Counted from the first letter of the stretch, positions 1 to 6,747 are shown. The stretch is 39,487 bases of DNA from Streptomyces sp. BR123 (GCF_013401435.1 NZ_JACBGN010000037.1:1-39487), one strand, 5' to 3'. The notes: a model not told the origin generated them from the sequence alone. Numbers and translations are program-made.

Positions 1-144
1 CCGTCGGGCTCCCCGGCCGCCGCCCCGTCCGGTTCGCCGTCCGGTTCCCCCGCCGCCACCCCGTCGGGCGCCGCCTCGGGCTCCCCGGCCGCGGGTACGT
101 CCCCGTCGCCGTCGGCCTCGGCGTCGCGCGCTGCCGGCCACTGA
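1..144 (+). CDS. C-terminal tail of an upstream protein (partial)
   Basis: An open frame enters from the left edge and stops at TGA 142-144. The 47 visible residues are almost only Pro, Ser, Gly, Ala and Thr, a low-complexity tail like those that end many Streptomyces secreted or cell-wall proteins. No domain is visible, so the protein cannot be named. It converges on phoP, with a strong hairpin between them. Confidence 0.6.
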   Translation, partial: PSGSPAAAPSGSPSGSPAATPSGAASGSPAAGTSPSPSASASRAAGH

Positions 145-168
145 CGCGCCGAGCACCCCGTACGAACG

Positions 169-212
169 GGAAGGGCCCCGTCCGCTGCTGCTGCTGCGGA
201 CGGGGCCCTTCC
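169..212. terminator. Bidirectional terminator hairpin
   Basis: A perfect 17-bp inverted repeat (169-185 with 196-212) encloses a 10-nt loop made of TGC repeats. It lies between two convergent genes, the upstream tail gene and phoP. The stem core AAGGGCCCCGTCC also occurs in the hairpin at 3374-3408. Confidence 0.85.
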
Positions 213-244
213 GTTGTCCCGTGGCCGAGGCCCGGAGGTTTGCT

Positions 245-925
245 TTACGGCTCGAACTTGTAGCCGAGGCCTCGGACGGTGACCAGGTAGCGCGGGGCGC
301 CCGGGTCGGGCTCGATCTTGGCGCGCAGCCGCTTGACGTGCACGTCGAGGGTCTTGGTGTCGCCGACGTAGTCCGCGCCCCACACCCGGTCGATCAGCTG
401 CATGCGGGTCAGGACCCGCCCCGCGTTGCGCAGCAGCATCTCCAGCAGGTCGAACTCCTTCAACGGGAGGTCCACCTTGGCGCCGGCGACGGTGACGACG
501 TGCCGGTCGACGTCCATGCGCACCGGGCCGGCCTCCAGCGCGGCCGGGGCGACCTCCTCCGGCTCTCCGCGGCGGCGCAGGACCGCGCGGATGCGGGCGA
601 CCAGCTCCCGCGAGGAGAAGGGCTTGGTCACGTAGTCGTCGGCTCCTATTTCCAGCCCGACGACCTTGTCGATCTCGCTGTCCTTGGCGGTCACCATGAT
701 CACGGGGACGTTGGAGCGGCCTCGCAGCTGGCGGCAGACCTCCGTGCCCGGCAGGCCCGGGAGCATCAGGTCGAGGAGGACGAGGTCGGCGCCGTTGCGC
801 TCGAACTCGTCGAGCCCGTCGGGCCCCGTCGCCGCAATGGCGACCTCGAAGCCCTCCTTGCGGAGCATGTAGGACAGGGCGTCGCTGAAGGATTCCTCAT
901 CCTCGACGACGAGCACACGGGTCAC
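245..925 (-). CDS. phoP: Phosphate response regulator PhoP
   Basis: This 226-residue OmpR-family response regulator controls the phosphate-starvation regulon in Streptomyces. The receiver domain (about 2-115) shows the acidic pocket D9/E10, phospho-acceptor D52, T79 and K101. A winged-helix DNA-binding domain (about 130-225) ends in the usual RGLGYKF motif. I chose GTG at 925 because GGAGG sits 7 nt upstream and the protein then starts directly with the first receiver strand; a longer open frame extends to 1090 without support. It lies 38 nt downstream of phoR on the same strand, so the two form the usual phoR-phoP operon. Confidence 0.95.
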   Translation of the reverse strand: MTRVLVVEDEESFSDALSYMLRKEGFEVAIAATGPDGLDEFERNGADLVLLDLMLPGLPGTEVCRQLRGRSNVPVIMVTAKDSEIDKVVGLEIGADDYVTKPFSSRELVARIRAVLRRRGEPEEVAPAALEAGPVRMDVDRHVVTVAGAKVDLPLKEFDLLEMLLRNAGRVLTRMQLIDRVWGADYVGDTKTLDVHVKRLRAKIEPDPGAPRYLVTVRGLGYKFEP

Positions 926-963
926 GGAAGGACCTCCGGGGCTGGGATGGCTGGTTCTCTGGT

Positions 964-2187
964 TCAAGCTGGGGTCGGGTGACCGGGGGCGGGGGCGGCC
1001 CGGCCGGCGGACGAACCGTGGTGGGACGACGGTGCGGCGGCCTCGGGCAGCCGCAGGGTGAACGTGGAGCCCTGGCCCTCCGAGCTCCACACGGACACCT
1101 CGCCGCCGTGGGAGGCCGCGACGTGCTTCACGATCGCGAGGCCGAGCCCCGTCCCGCCGGTGGCGCGGGAGCGGGCCGGGTCCACGCGGTAGAAGCGCTC
1201 GAAGATCCGCTCGCGGTCCTTCTCCGGGATGCCGATTCCCTGGTCGGTCACGGCCACCTCGATCATGTCGCCGCCGGGCGCCGCCACCTTGCGGGCGGCG
1301 ATGCCGACGCGGGTGCGTGCCGGGCTGTAGTTGACGGCGTTCTCGACGAGGTTGCCCAGGGCCGCCGCGAGCTGGCCGCGGTGTCCCCAGACGAACAGGT
1401 CGGAGGTACCGCCCGCCGCCATGGTGATCTGCTTGGCGGACGCCGTGTGGCGGCAGCGGTCCATCGCCTCCGCCACGAGCGTGTCCACGCGGACCGGCTC
1501 GGCGTCCTCCAGCAGTTCGTCGTTCTGCACGCGCGAGAGGTCGATGAGCTCCTGGACGAGGTTGATCAGCCGGGTGGCCTCGATCTGCATGCGCCCGGCG
1601 AAGCGGCTGACCGCCTCGGGGTCGTCCGCGGCGTCCATGACGGCCTCGGACAGCAGCGAGATCGCGCCCACCGGCGTCTTCAGCTCGTGCGACACGTTCG
1701 CGACGAAGTCGCGCCGTACGGCCTCGATGCGGCGGGCCTCGGTGAGGTCCTCGACCAGCAGCAGCACGAGCCTGGAGCCGAGCGGGGCGACGCGCGCCGA
1801 GACCGCGAGGGCCTCGCCGCGGCCGGTGCCGCGCCGGGGCAGGTCGAGCTCGACCTGCCGTATCTCCCCGTCCCGGCGGGTGTCGCGGGCCATGTGGAGC
1901 ATGGGCTCGACGGCCAGCTTGCCGCCGCGGACGAGCCCGAGGGCGTACGCCGCCGAGCTGGCCTTGACCACCGCGTCACCCTCGTCGAGGACGACGGCGG
2001 AGGAGCGGAGGACGGACAGTACGGTGTCGACTCCGGGCGGGAGCACCGCGTTGATGTCCGGGCGCATGGAGCTCCGGGTGGGGCGGGCCTGGTCACGCTC
2101 ACTCCAGCGGAACGCCAGCGTCGCGACCACACCGGTGCAGGCACCGGCGATCGCTGCAGCTGCGGCGACCGCCGCGTTCACGTCCAT
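964..2187 (-). CDS. phoR: Phosphate sensor histidine kinase PhoR
   Basis: A 407-residue membrane-anchored histidine kinase that senses phosphate limitation and phosphorylates PhoP. One N-terminal hydrophobic segment (about 5-25) is followed by a PAS-like region (about 50-150), a HisKA domain with phospho-accepting H167 in SHELKTP, and a HATPase domain with N-box N283, DQGIG (315-319) and GGTGLGL (344-350). The Pro/Ala/Ser-rich C-terminal tail after about 385 looks disordered. The start is ATG 2187; no strong ribosome site is visible there. It is transcribed away from phoU, with a PHO-box-like site between them. Confidence 0.94.
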   Translation of the reverse strand: MDVNAAVAAAAAIAGACTGVVATLAFRWSERDQARPTRSSMRPDINAVLPPGVDTVLSVLRSSAVVLDEGDAVVKASSAAYALGLVRGGKLAVEPMLHMARDTRRDGEIRQVELDLPRRGTGRGEALAVSARVAPLGSRLVLLLVEDLTEARRIEAVRRDFVANVSHELKTPVGAISLLSEAVMDAADDPEAVSRFAGRMQIEATRLINLVQELIDLSRVQNDELLEDAEPVRVDTLVAEAMDRCRHTASAKQITMAAGGTSDLFVWGHRGQLAAALGNLVENAVNYSPARTRVGIAARKVAAPGGDMIEVAVTDQGIGIPEKDRERIFERFYRVDPARSRATGGTGLGLAIVKHVAASHGGEVSVWSSEGQGSTFTLRLPEAAAPSSHHGSSAGRAAPAPGHPTPA

Positions 2188-2260
2188 GCATCCAGGTTAA
2201 GCAGGCGCAATGGCACTTCCACAGCCGTTCGGGTGGCGCCTCGAACAGTCGTCGCCCAGA

Positions 2261-2293
2261 GTTCACCGTGACGACGGGGTTGATTCACTTGGG
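2261..2293 (+). promoter_or_regulatory. Putative PHO box (PhoP binding site)
   Basis: Three adjacent 11-nt units read GTTCACCGTGA, CGACGGGGTTG and ATTCACTTGGG. Units 1 and 3 fit the Streptomyces PHO-box direct-repeat pattern (GTTCACC-like, 11-nt period). The site lies in the divergent phoR-phoU spacer, where PhoP autoregulation is known in S. coelicolor. Unit 2 is a poor match, so this is a prediction. Confidence 0.6.
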
Positions 2294-2403
2294 ATGCCGG
2301 AGTCGGACGCGTTTGCGGCCGAACGTGTCAACGTGGGACATGAGGCCGCACCCACCCGCCCGTGCCAGGGGCAGCAGCGCAGTAGGCCAAGAGAGGGACA
2401 CCC

Positions 2404-3075
2404 ATGCGTGACGCGTACCACGAGGAACTGGATTCGATCGGGGAGAGCCTGGTCGAGATGGCCCGGCTGGTCGGTTCCGCGATCGGGCGGGCCACGACGT
2501 CCATGCTCGACGCCGACCTGAAGCTCGCCGAGAGCGTCATCGCCGCCGACCAGAAGGTCGACGACCTCCAGCACGACCTCGAAGCCCGTGCCATCGCCCT
2601 GCTGGCCCGCCAGCAGCCGGTCGCGACCGACCTGCGGATCGTGGTGACCTCGCTGCGCATGAGCGCCGACCTGGAGCGCTCGGGCGACCTGGCGCAGCAC
2701 GTCGCGAAGCTGGCGCGGCTGCGCTTCCCGGAGTCGGCGGTGCCGCGGGACCTGCACGCCACCATCCTGGAGATGGGGCAGCTCGCCCAGCGGCTGATGG
2801 CCAAGGCGGCCGAGGTCATCATCACCAAGGACGTCGACCTGGCGATGCAGTTGGAGACGGACGACGACGAGATGGACCAGCTGCACCGCACGCTGTTCCA
2901 GCACCTGATGGACGACCGCTGGAAGCACGGCATCGAGACCGCGGTGGACGTGACCCTGCTGGGCCGGTACTACGAGCGCTTCGCCGACCACGCGGTATCG
3001 GTGGCCAAGCGTGTGGTGTACCTGGTGACGGGCGAGTACGCCGACGAGCTGCAGCCGCCGGTCGAGCCCGTGTGA
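2404..3075 (+). CDS. phoU: Phosphate signalling regulator PhoU
   Basis: A 223-residue all-helical protein made of two PhoU three-helix bundles (about 5-100 and 110-215), the usual family length. The conserved E/DxxxD metal-contact patterns are visible, for example DLERSGDLAQH in the first half and YYERFADHAV in the second. PhoU generally links phosphate uptake to PhoR activity and represses the Pho response. The start at ATG 2404 has a GAGAGG ribosome site. It is divergent from phoRP, with a PHO-box-like site in the shared promoter region. Confidence 0.95.
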   Translation: MRDAYHEELDSIGESLVEMARLVGSAIGRATTSMLDADLKLAESVIAADQKVDDLQHDLEARAIALLARQQPVATDLRIVVTSLRMSADLERSGDLAQHVAKLARLRFPESAVPRDLHATILEMGQLAQRLMAKAAEVIITKDVDLAMQLETDDDEMDQLHRTLFQHLMDDRWKHGIETAVDVTLLGRYYERFADHAVSVAKRVVYLVTGEYADELQPPVEPV

Positions 3076-3199
3076 GCGGGCGGCCGGGGGCCGGGGCGCT
3101 GAGCCCCGATGCGCCGTTGACGCGCCGGTGCCGCTGGGCATGAATGAGGGCGAAGGCACGTACGACCGCCAGCCCGTACCCCGCCTCCGAGGAGGATCC

Positions 3200-3349
3200 A
3201 TGCCAGATTCCCCCGTCCCCGTCACGCCGGAGCAGGAGCAGCTTCCCAAGCCGGAGCCGCTGCGCCTGCCCCTGCTCGCGGCATGCGGCTGCGGCTCGGG
3301 CTGCGGCTGCGGCTGCCAGTCCGGCGCGCCCTGCCAGTGCGGCGGCTGA
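3200..3349 (+). CDS. Small cysteine-rich, metallothionein-like protein
   Basis: A 49-residue protein starting at ATG 3200, with an excellent GAGGAGG ribosome site 5 nt upstream. The N-terminal half is Pro/Glu-rich and lacks cysteine. The C-terminal 21 residues hold seven cysteines in CGC, CGCGC and CQC groups separated by glycines. This pattern suits metal-thiolate binding, but no assay-backed family is recognised. It follows phoU by 124 nt on the same strand and ends just before a strong hairpin, so it may be co-transcribed with phoU. Confidence 0.75.
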   Translation: MPDSPVPVTPEQEQLPKPEPLRLPLLAACGCGSGCGCGCQSGAPCQCGG

Positions 3350-3373
3350 CCCGCCGCACCCGGCCCACGCACC

Positions 3374-3408
3374 GTGAAGGGCCCCGTCCGCAGGACGGGG
3401 CCCTTCAC
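3374..3408. terminator. Terminator hairpin at the native gpmA/left-flank junction
   Basis: A perfect 16-bp inverted repeat (3374-3389 with 3393-3408) with a 3-nt loop. It ends the small cysteine-rich gene. Before the element inserted, it would also have lain about 10 bp past the gpmA stop codon, serving both convergent genes. Confidence 0.85.
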
Positions 3409-3418
3409 ACGTGCCGCG

Positions 3419-3444
3419 CTACTTCTTCTTGCCCTGGTTCTTGA
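3419..3444. repeat. attL core (26-bp direct repeat of the gpmA 3' end)
   Basis: The 26 bp are identical to 12848-12873. On the minus strand they encode the last eight residues and stop codon of gpmA. Identity ends sharply on both sides, marking the left crossover region. Confidence 0.92.
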
Positions 3445-3544
3445 TGGCGCCTTTGGCGACCTGAGCGAACGACCAGTGACCAGCGGTCGAGCCCCGGCGG
3501 AGGGGTCGTCATTGGTCGTTGTTGGTCACCGTCAGCGGCCCTTC

Positions 3545-3564
3545 GACGGCCCACAGACGGCCCG
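3545..3564 (+). repeat. Left copy of a 20-bp att-proximal repeat (possible integrase arm site)
   Basis: GACGGCCCACAGACGGCCCG is repeated exactly and in the same orientation at 12766-12785. In the excised circle the two copies would flank the crossover core, about 100 bp on one side and 60 bp on the other, as arm-type integrase or Xis sites do. Just upstream, 3466-3531 holds several TGGTCG/TGGTCA words in both orientations, which may also be arm sites. Confidence 0.55.
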
Positions 3565-3797
3565 GCCGCGTAGCGCGTACAAGCAGGAAGAGCAGGAAGG
3601 ACCGCCCTTCGGGCGGACGATTCTCGGGCGCCTCTCCCTCAGGTGCTTCCGCCCGGCCGGCGGCTACTGGGCAGTGGAGCTACCGAGACTCTTAGCTGGG
3701 GGGCGACCGCCACGCTCCGCCGCTCGCTGGCCGTGCTTGAAGAGACCACCCCGCGCCGCGGCCGGGTGGTCTTTTCTCATCCGGCCGCGGCGCTGGA
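3565..3797. other. Non-coding left arm with hairpins
   Basis: No convincing gene is seen here. A short hairpin CCGCCC-TTC-GGGCGG lies at 3602-3616. The left inverted repeat (3689-3702) and a factor-independent terminator (3744-3775) follow. A frame at 3643-3915 has poor composition and crosses the terminator, so I do not call it. Confidence 0.5.
3744..3775 (+). terminator. Factor-independent terminator in the left arm
   Basis: The stem GACCACCC (3744-3751) pairs with GGGTGGTC (3764-3771) and is followed directly by TTTT. It is oriented to stop rightward transcription entering from the left flank, just ahead of the primase relic. Confidence 0.75.
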
Positions 3798-4030
3798 GTG
3801 GGATGCGATGTGGTCCGCACCGCGCCGCCGAAGCAGGCGGACAACACCCTCAACCGCAGCGCCTTCAAGGTGGGGCGCTTCGTCGCATGGGGCGACATCC
3901 CCCGCCACAAGGTAGAGGAGGCCTTCCAAGCAGGGGGAGACGCGGGGACTCACCGCTGCCGAGTGCCCCGCCACGATTCGCAACGCCCTGGACAGCTCCA
4001 TTCGTCAGGCCCGGCCCCAGGAGACGGCAT
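3798..4030 (+). pseudogene. Remnant of a primase-polymerase C-terminus, frameshifted
   Basis: Two short frames together read like the C-terminal end of actinobacterial bifunctional DNA primase-polymerase proteins. Frame one (to about 3947) contains NTLNRSAFKVGRFVAWGDIP and VEEAFQAGG. After a one-base shift near 3940-3950, the next frame reads GLTAAECPATIRNALDSSIR and ends at TGA 4028-4030. The N-terminal catalytic domain is absent. In intact relatives this helical tail follows the TLNRAAF signature without a break. An ATG at 4028 overlaps the stop in ATGA fashion, as if a downstream gene once followed, but I see nothing recognisable there. Confidence 0.75.
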
Positions 4031-4146
4031 GAGCACCCACCCCCATCCCCGCTTGGAAGGCCCGACCAACCGCAGGACACGAGAGGTGGTCGAAAGGTGG
4101 TCAGGAAGACACACGAGTGCCGCCACGGCCGCGCCCCGCACAACAA

Positions 4147-4184
4147 GCAAGAGGAGCACCCGGCGCGGGGCGTGCTCTTCTTGC
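4147..4184 (+). terminator. Hairpin downstream of the primase relic
   Basis: A 13-bp stem (4147-4159 with 4172-4184, one G-T wobble) with a 12-nt GC-rich loop and a short T-containing tail. It probably terminated the now-decayed rightward gene. Confidence 0.6.
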
Positions 4185-4270
4185 TGTTCCGGCGCGGCGC
4201 CCCCAGCTAAGAGCCTCTCTGACCAACCATCCACACGAGAAACCCGTCTTGGGGCATGAGGGAGACTCTC

Positions 4271-4405
4271 GTCCTAGAGAGTTAAGGGAAAGCAGCGTCC
4301 GCAGCGTCCGCGAGGGTCTGCCTGTATGAGCTGGCCTGCGCAAACACTGCGGACGCTAAACAATTTGTTTAGCGTCCGCCAGAGTCCGCAGCGTCCGCAG
4401 CGTCC
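4271..4405. repeat. Covariant repeat module 1 (GCGTCCGC arms, GGCCTGCGCAAAC core)
   Basis: The left border is GTCCTAGAGAGTT (4271-4283). GCAGCGTCC is then repeated (4292-4311), followed by the core GGCCTGCGCAAAC (4333-4345) and inverted arms GCGGACGCT. The right arm is part of a perfect 31-nt palindrome (4349-4379, 15-bp arms), followed by more GCAGCGTCC copies to 4405. The stretch 4406-4593 shows nothing recognisable, except a weak extra core-like TGACCTGCGACAAC on the minus strand near 4423-4436. Confidence 0.8.
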
Positions 4406-4593
4406 ACTCTCAATCAGGAGTGTTGTCGCAGGTCAGGCTCCTTCTGGAGTCCTGGCCGACTACGGACGTACACCGCACCGGCAGCCGCTCGATCATCCGC
4501 CGCCACCGGTCATAGGGGCGAGCGCCTGGGGGCAGGGGCGTCAGGCGAGGGATGCCAGACACGCCAGGTCTCAAGCGTCGCAGACCGAGAACG

Positions 4594-4863
4594 CTACAGC
4601 TCGATCTTGCAGATGCAGATACACCAGCCGCCAATGCATAGGCACCAGCACTCGCCACGGGGAGGGCGGCGCGCAGCGACCTCTTGGGGAGAGACGATGA
4701 TCTTGGCGTTGAACTCCACGCTCTCAGTCTCTCCTTCCTCAAACTTCTGGATCGCGTCGCGGAGGACTCCCGAACTGAGAGCCCTGGCGAATGAGTCAGG
4801 CGTGTGAACTTGCGCAAGCGCCTCCGCCAAAGGCTGCCTTGCGTTAGGTGTGCTCGTTCCCAT
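4594..4863 (-). CDS. Small protein with a symmetric CxCxC-x4-CxCxC tail (possible peptide precursor)
   Basis: An 89-residue protein starting at ATG 4863, with GGGAG 7 nt upstream. Residues 1-70 are hydrophilic and partly helical, with no cysteine. The last 19 residues contain six cysteines at 72, 74, 76, 81, 83 and 85, alternating with W, L or I around a GG turn. This suggests a beta-hairpin with all cysteines on one face. The leader-plus-core shape resembles precursors of ribosomally made modified peptides, but it could equally bind metal. No modifying enzyme or exporter is visible nearby. Codon use is less GC-biased than its neighbours. It lies downstream of the kinase, separated by 488 bp of repeats. 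Confidence 0.7.
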   Translation of the reverse strand: MGTSTPNARQPLAEALAQVHTPDSFARALSSGVLRDAIQKFEEGETESVEFNAKIIVSPQEVAARRPPRGECWCLCIGGWCICICKIEL

Positions 4864-5170
4864 TGACGATCTCCCAGGTCTCGTCGCGTGATGGCCTGGT
4901 CGACACCCCAGATCGGCTGCCAACCGGGTACGAGGAGAGCACGTCTGGTTTGCGGCGAATCGTTCACTCCTGAGCCAACTCACCACGAACATCACCCTTT
5001 TGATGCTCAGGCGATCTCGCTCCGTAGAGACTTTCGGAGCACTACAAGACGCGGGCCCTCGACCATGGCACCCAGGAGCGACGCGTCAGGAGCATCAGGT
5101 AGGCGGTAGGGGATGATCCGAGCGAAACGATCTGCCAAGAGTCGCGCGGCCGAAGGTCGCCCCGAACAAT

Positions 5171-5270
5171 GCCGTCACACCATGCCGTCACGGCCGTGAC
5201 GCCGCCCTGCCTTCCGGGTGGGACGATGCCGCTGACCTGCGTGCCTCCGCGTCACGGTGGGCGTGACGGC
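5171..5270. repeat. Covariant repeat module 4 (GCCGTCAC arms, TGACCTGCGT core)
   Basis: The left arms are GCCGTCAC at 5171-5178 and 5184-5191, the second within the 16-bp palindrome CGTCACGGCCGTGACG (5186-5201). The core TGACCTGCGT (5233-5242) continues as GCC rather than AAAC. The right arm GTGACGGC (5263-5270) is complementary to the left arms. The gene-free stretch 4864-5170 to its left shows no clear feature; a 73-residue frame there has poor composition and was not called. Confidence 0.7.
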
Positions 5271-5271
5271 G

Positions 5272-5307
5272 TGCTAGACCTAGCACCTCCCCTTGCTAGG
5301 TCTAGCA
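5272..5307. promoter_or_regulatory. Twin TGCTAG-N2-CTAGCA palindromes (operator)
   Basis: TGCTAGACCTAGCA (5272-5285) and TGCTAGGTCTAGCA (5294-5307) are both perfect dyads with 2-nt centres. They start 22 bp apart, two helical turns. Half sites CTAGCAG (5313), TCTAGCG and TCTAGCA (5344-5357) follow and run over the kinase stop codon. This looks like a cooperative repressor site, probably for the leftward small cysteine-tail gene. The regulator is not known. Confidence 0.65.
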
Positions 5308-5351
5308 GTGCCACTAGCAGCCCGCAGGCACCCTGACCAGGCATCTAGCGT

Positions 5352-5912
5352 CTAGCACCCGAAGCTCAGCCCTACCTCTTCCAGGGCCTTCAGCACCGAA
5401 TCGGGGTCACCGCTGTAGACGAGGTGGGGTTCGTCCGGCCCCGGGGGGACGAACCTTGTTCGATAGCGGGCCAGGTCGCTTTCGGAGAAGTAGATCGAGT
5501 TTGGATCGGCTTCGTGCTGCGCGTTTCGCTTGCTCACGCGGGACCAGAGTTCTTCGTGGCTCGCCTCCAGGTAGACGAGCACGGCCACCGCGCCGGCGTC
5601 CGTGGCGATCGATCGCCATCGAGCGCGGTCGTCCGGGGTCCAGAAGCCATGGTCGACCACCACGTTGCACCCCGCCTGGAGCCGCTCGCGGAGCTCTACA
5701 GAGGTCTCTTCGAGCACCGGACGTTCCAGGGCCGGGAAGGTGCCCCGGGGGAAGTCGACGCCGTAGACGCCGTGCCGGCGGAACATCTCCTCATCCGGGC
5801 ACAGCCTGCTGAATCCGCGATCTGTGAAGGCGCGTGACAGCGTCGTCTTGCCCGAGCCGGGAAGGCCTGCCATCAGGATGCAGAACGGCCGCGGAGCGGA
5901 GTCGGCCGTCAC
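5352..5912 (-). CDS. P-loop AAA/zeta-like small-molecule kinase
   Basis: A 186-residue P-loop kinase. Walker A GLPGSGKTT is at 16-24. An acidic CPDEEMF segment follows at 38-44, a VVVDHGFW strand at 84-91, and the helical lid carries basic residues (SRVSKRN, 124-130). This layout matches the zeta toxin/chloramphenicol-phosphotransferase-like family, whose members phosphorylate small molecules; the substrate here is unknown. The GTG start at 5912 overlaps the gntR stop by 4 nt (GTGA), so the two genes are translationally coupled. A longer frame to 6224 would overlap gntR deeply and is unlikely. Confidence 0.82.
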   Translation of the reverse strand: MTADSAPRPFCILMAGLPGSGKTTLSRAFTDRGFSRLCPDEEMFRRHGVYGVDFPRGTFPALERPVLEETSVELRERLQAGCNVVVDHGFWTPDDRARWRSIATDAGAVAVLVYLEASHEELWSRVSKRNAQHEADPNSIYFSESDLARYRTRFVPPGPDEPHLVYSGDPDSVLKALEEVGLSFGC

Positions 5913-6670
5913 TGCGTGACCTCCGATTCCGTGCGCCACGTCCGGCCGGGGCCTCCGAGGTCGACGCCGTACTCCACGACGTTGCCCGCGTTGTCGACAA
6001 ACTTCGCCGTCATGACGACGACCGGATCGGCAGGAGGGTTCGCAGGGTCCAGTTCCAGGAGCTCCGCATCCGTCGGCGTCAGCAGCCGCGCCGACGCACT
6101 GTCGATCCGGTGGGTGATCGGCCGACCCGTGGCCTGGGCGATGAGCTGTAGCGACGTCCCGCCGGTCAGGCGCTCGCTCTCCGCCAGTTGGGGGACCAGC
6201 TTCCCGTATCGGACAGGGATCCACGACGTGGAGTGCGCCACGATGCCGTGCCTGTCGCGGTACACACGGCGGCGGCGGATCACATCCGAACCGGGCTCCA
6301 TGTCCAGGGCCTGGGCCACGTCGGCCGGCGCCGGTACCACCGACGCCTGGTGAGAGTCAGACCGTTCGCCCGATCCCCAGCTCGACCCGCTACGGCGCCC
6401 CCGGTCCTGACGCTGGGCTCCCGAAGACATCGGGGAGGGACGGTCCAGCACCTCGGTCCCGATGCCGTGAATGCCCCTGACGAGCCCTTCGCTACGCAGC
6501 TTCCGCAGAGCCTTTTCGGCGGTCGCCGTGCTGACGTGCCACTCCTGCGCAAGGTTCTTGATGCTCGGCAGAAGTGAGCCCGGCCGCAACTCGCCGGACG
6601 CGATCAATTCCGTGTAGTGGGCGGCGATCTGGGCGTACGGCGCTCGGTTGTCGGCCTGATCCGACATCAC
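5909..6670 (-). CDS. GntR/HutC-family repressor (KorSA-like)
   Basis: A 252-253-residue regulator with an N-terminal GntR winged helix (about 10-75, containing LPSIKNLAQEW and the recognition helix TATAEKALRKL) and a C-terminal UTRA effector domain (about 105-245). The start is GTG 6670 or the next codon, ATG 6667; AGGGAG lies 5-8 nt upstream. Similar regulators, such as KorSA of pSAM2, repress replication and transfer genes of AICEs. An array of CCCTAxGG boxes lies just upstream between this gene and the rightward replication operon, so it probably represses both. Confidence 0.88.
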   Translation of the reverse strand: MMSDQADNRAPYAQIAAHYTELIASGELRPGSLLPSIKNLAQEWHVSTATAEKALRKLRSEGLVRGIHGIGTEVLDRPSPMSSGAQRQDRGRRSGSSWGSGERSDSHQASVVPAPADVAQALDMEPGSDVIRRRRVYRDRHGIVAHSTSWIPVRYGKLVPQLAESERLTGGTSLQLIAQATGRPITHRIDSASARLLTPTDAELLELDPANPPADPVVVMTAKFVDNAGNVVEYGVDLGGPGRTWRTESEVTQ

Positions 6671-6699
6671 GTCAGCTCCCTTGTGTCAGTGGATGCCTT

Positions 6700-6747
6700 C
6701 CCTAGCGTACCGCTTGACACCCTAAGGCGCCCTAGGGAACCTTAGGG
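6700..6747. promoter_or_regulatory. Operator array of CCCTAxGG boxes in the divergent promoter region
   Basis: CCCTAGCG (6700), CCCTAAGG (6720), CCCTAGGG (6730) and CCTTAGGG (6740) lie at multiples of 10 bp. The outer pair 6720/6740 forms a perfect 8-bp inverted repeat around the central palindrome. They overlap a rightward TTGACA at 6714-6719. On the minus strand TACGCT (about 6704-6709) could be the gntR -10 box. The geometry suits a dimeric repressor bound on one DNA face. Confidence 0.65.

Larger units (their letters stand above)
3689..4213. repeat. 14-bp inverted repeat pair flanking the primase relic
   Basis: CTCTTAGCTGGGGG (3689-3702) is perfectly inverted at 4200-4213, enclosing about 500 bp that contain two hairpins and the decayed primase fragment. 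Similarity extends weakly outward (GAGA at 3685-3688, and the complement of GAGAGG on the right). The arrangement resembles the ends of a non-autonomous transposable unit, but I see no clear target duplication. Confidence 0.5.

Noticed and set aside
979..2271. Long antisense frames opposite phoR and other backbone genes
   Set aside because: High GC makes long shadow frames common; they have Arg/Gly/Ala-rich composition, no ribosome sites and no domain.
3419..3444. tRNA gene as the attachment site
   Set aside because: The repeat is the 3' end of gpmA; no tRNA fold is present at either end of the element.
3643..3915. 90-residue rightward frame in the left arm
   Set aside because: It runs through the terminator hairpin at 3744-3775 and uses a different frame from the recognisable primase relic.
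4888..5109. 73-residue rightward frame upstream of the cysteine-tail gene
   Set aside because: Composition is poor, there is no ribosome site, and it overlaps the 5' region of the leftward gene.
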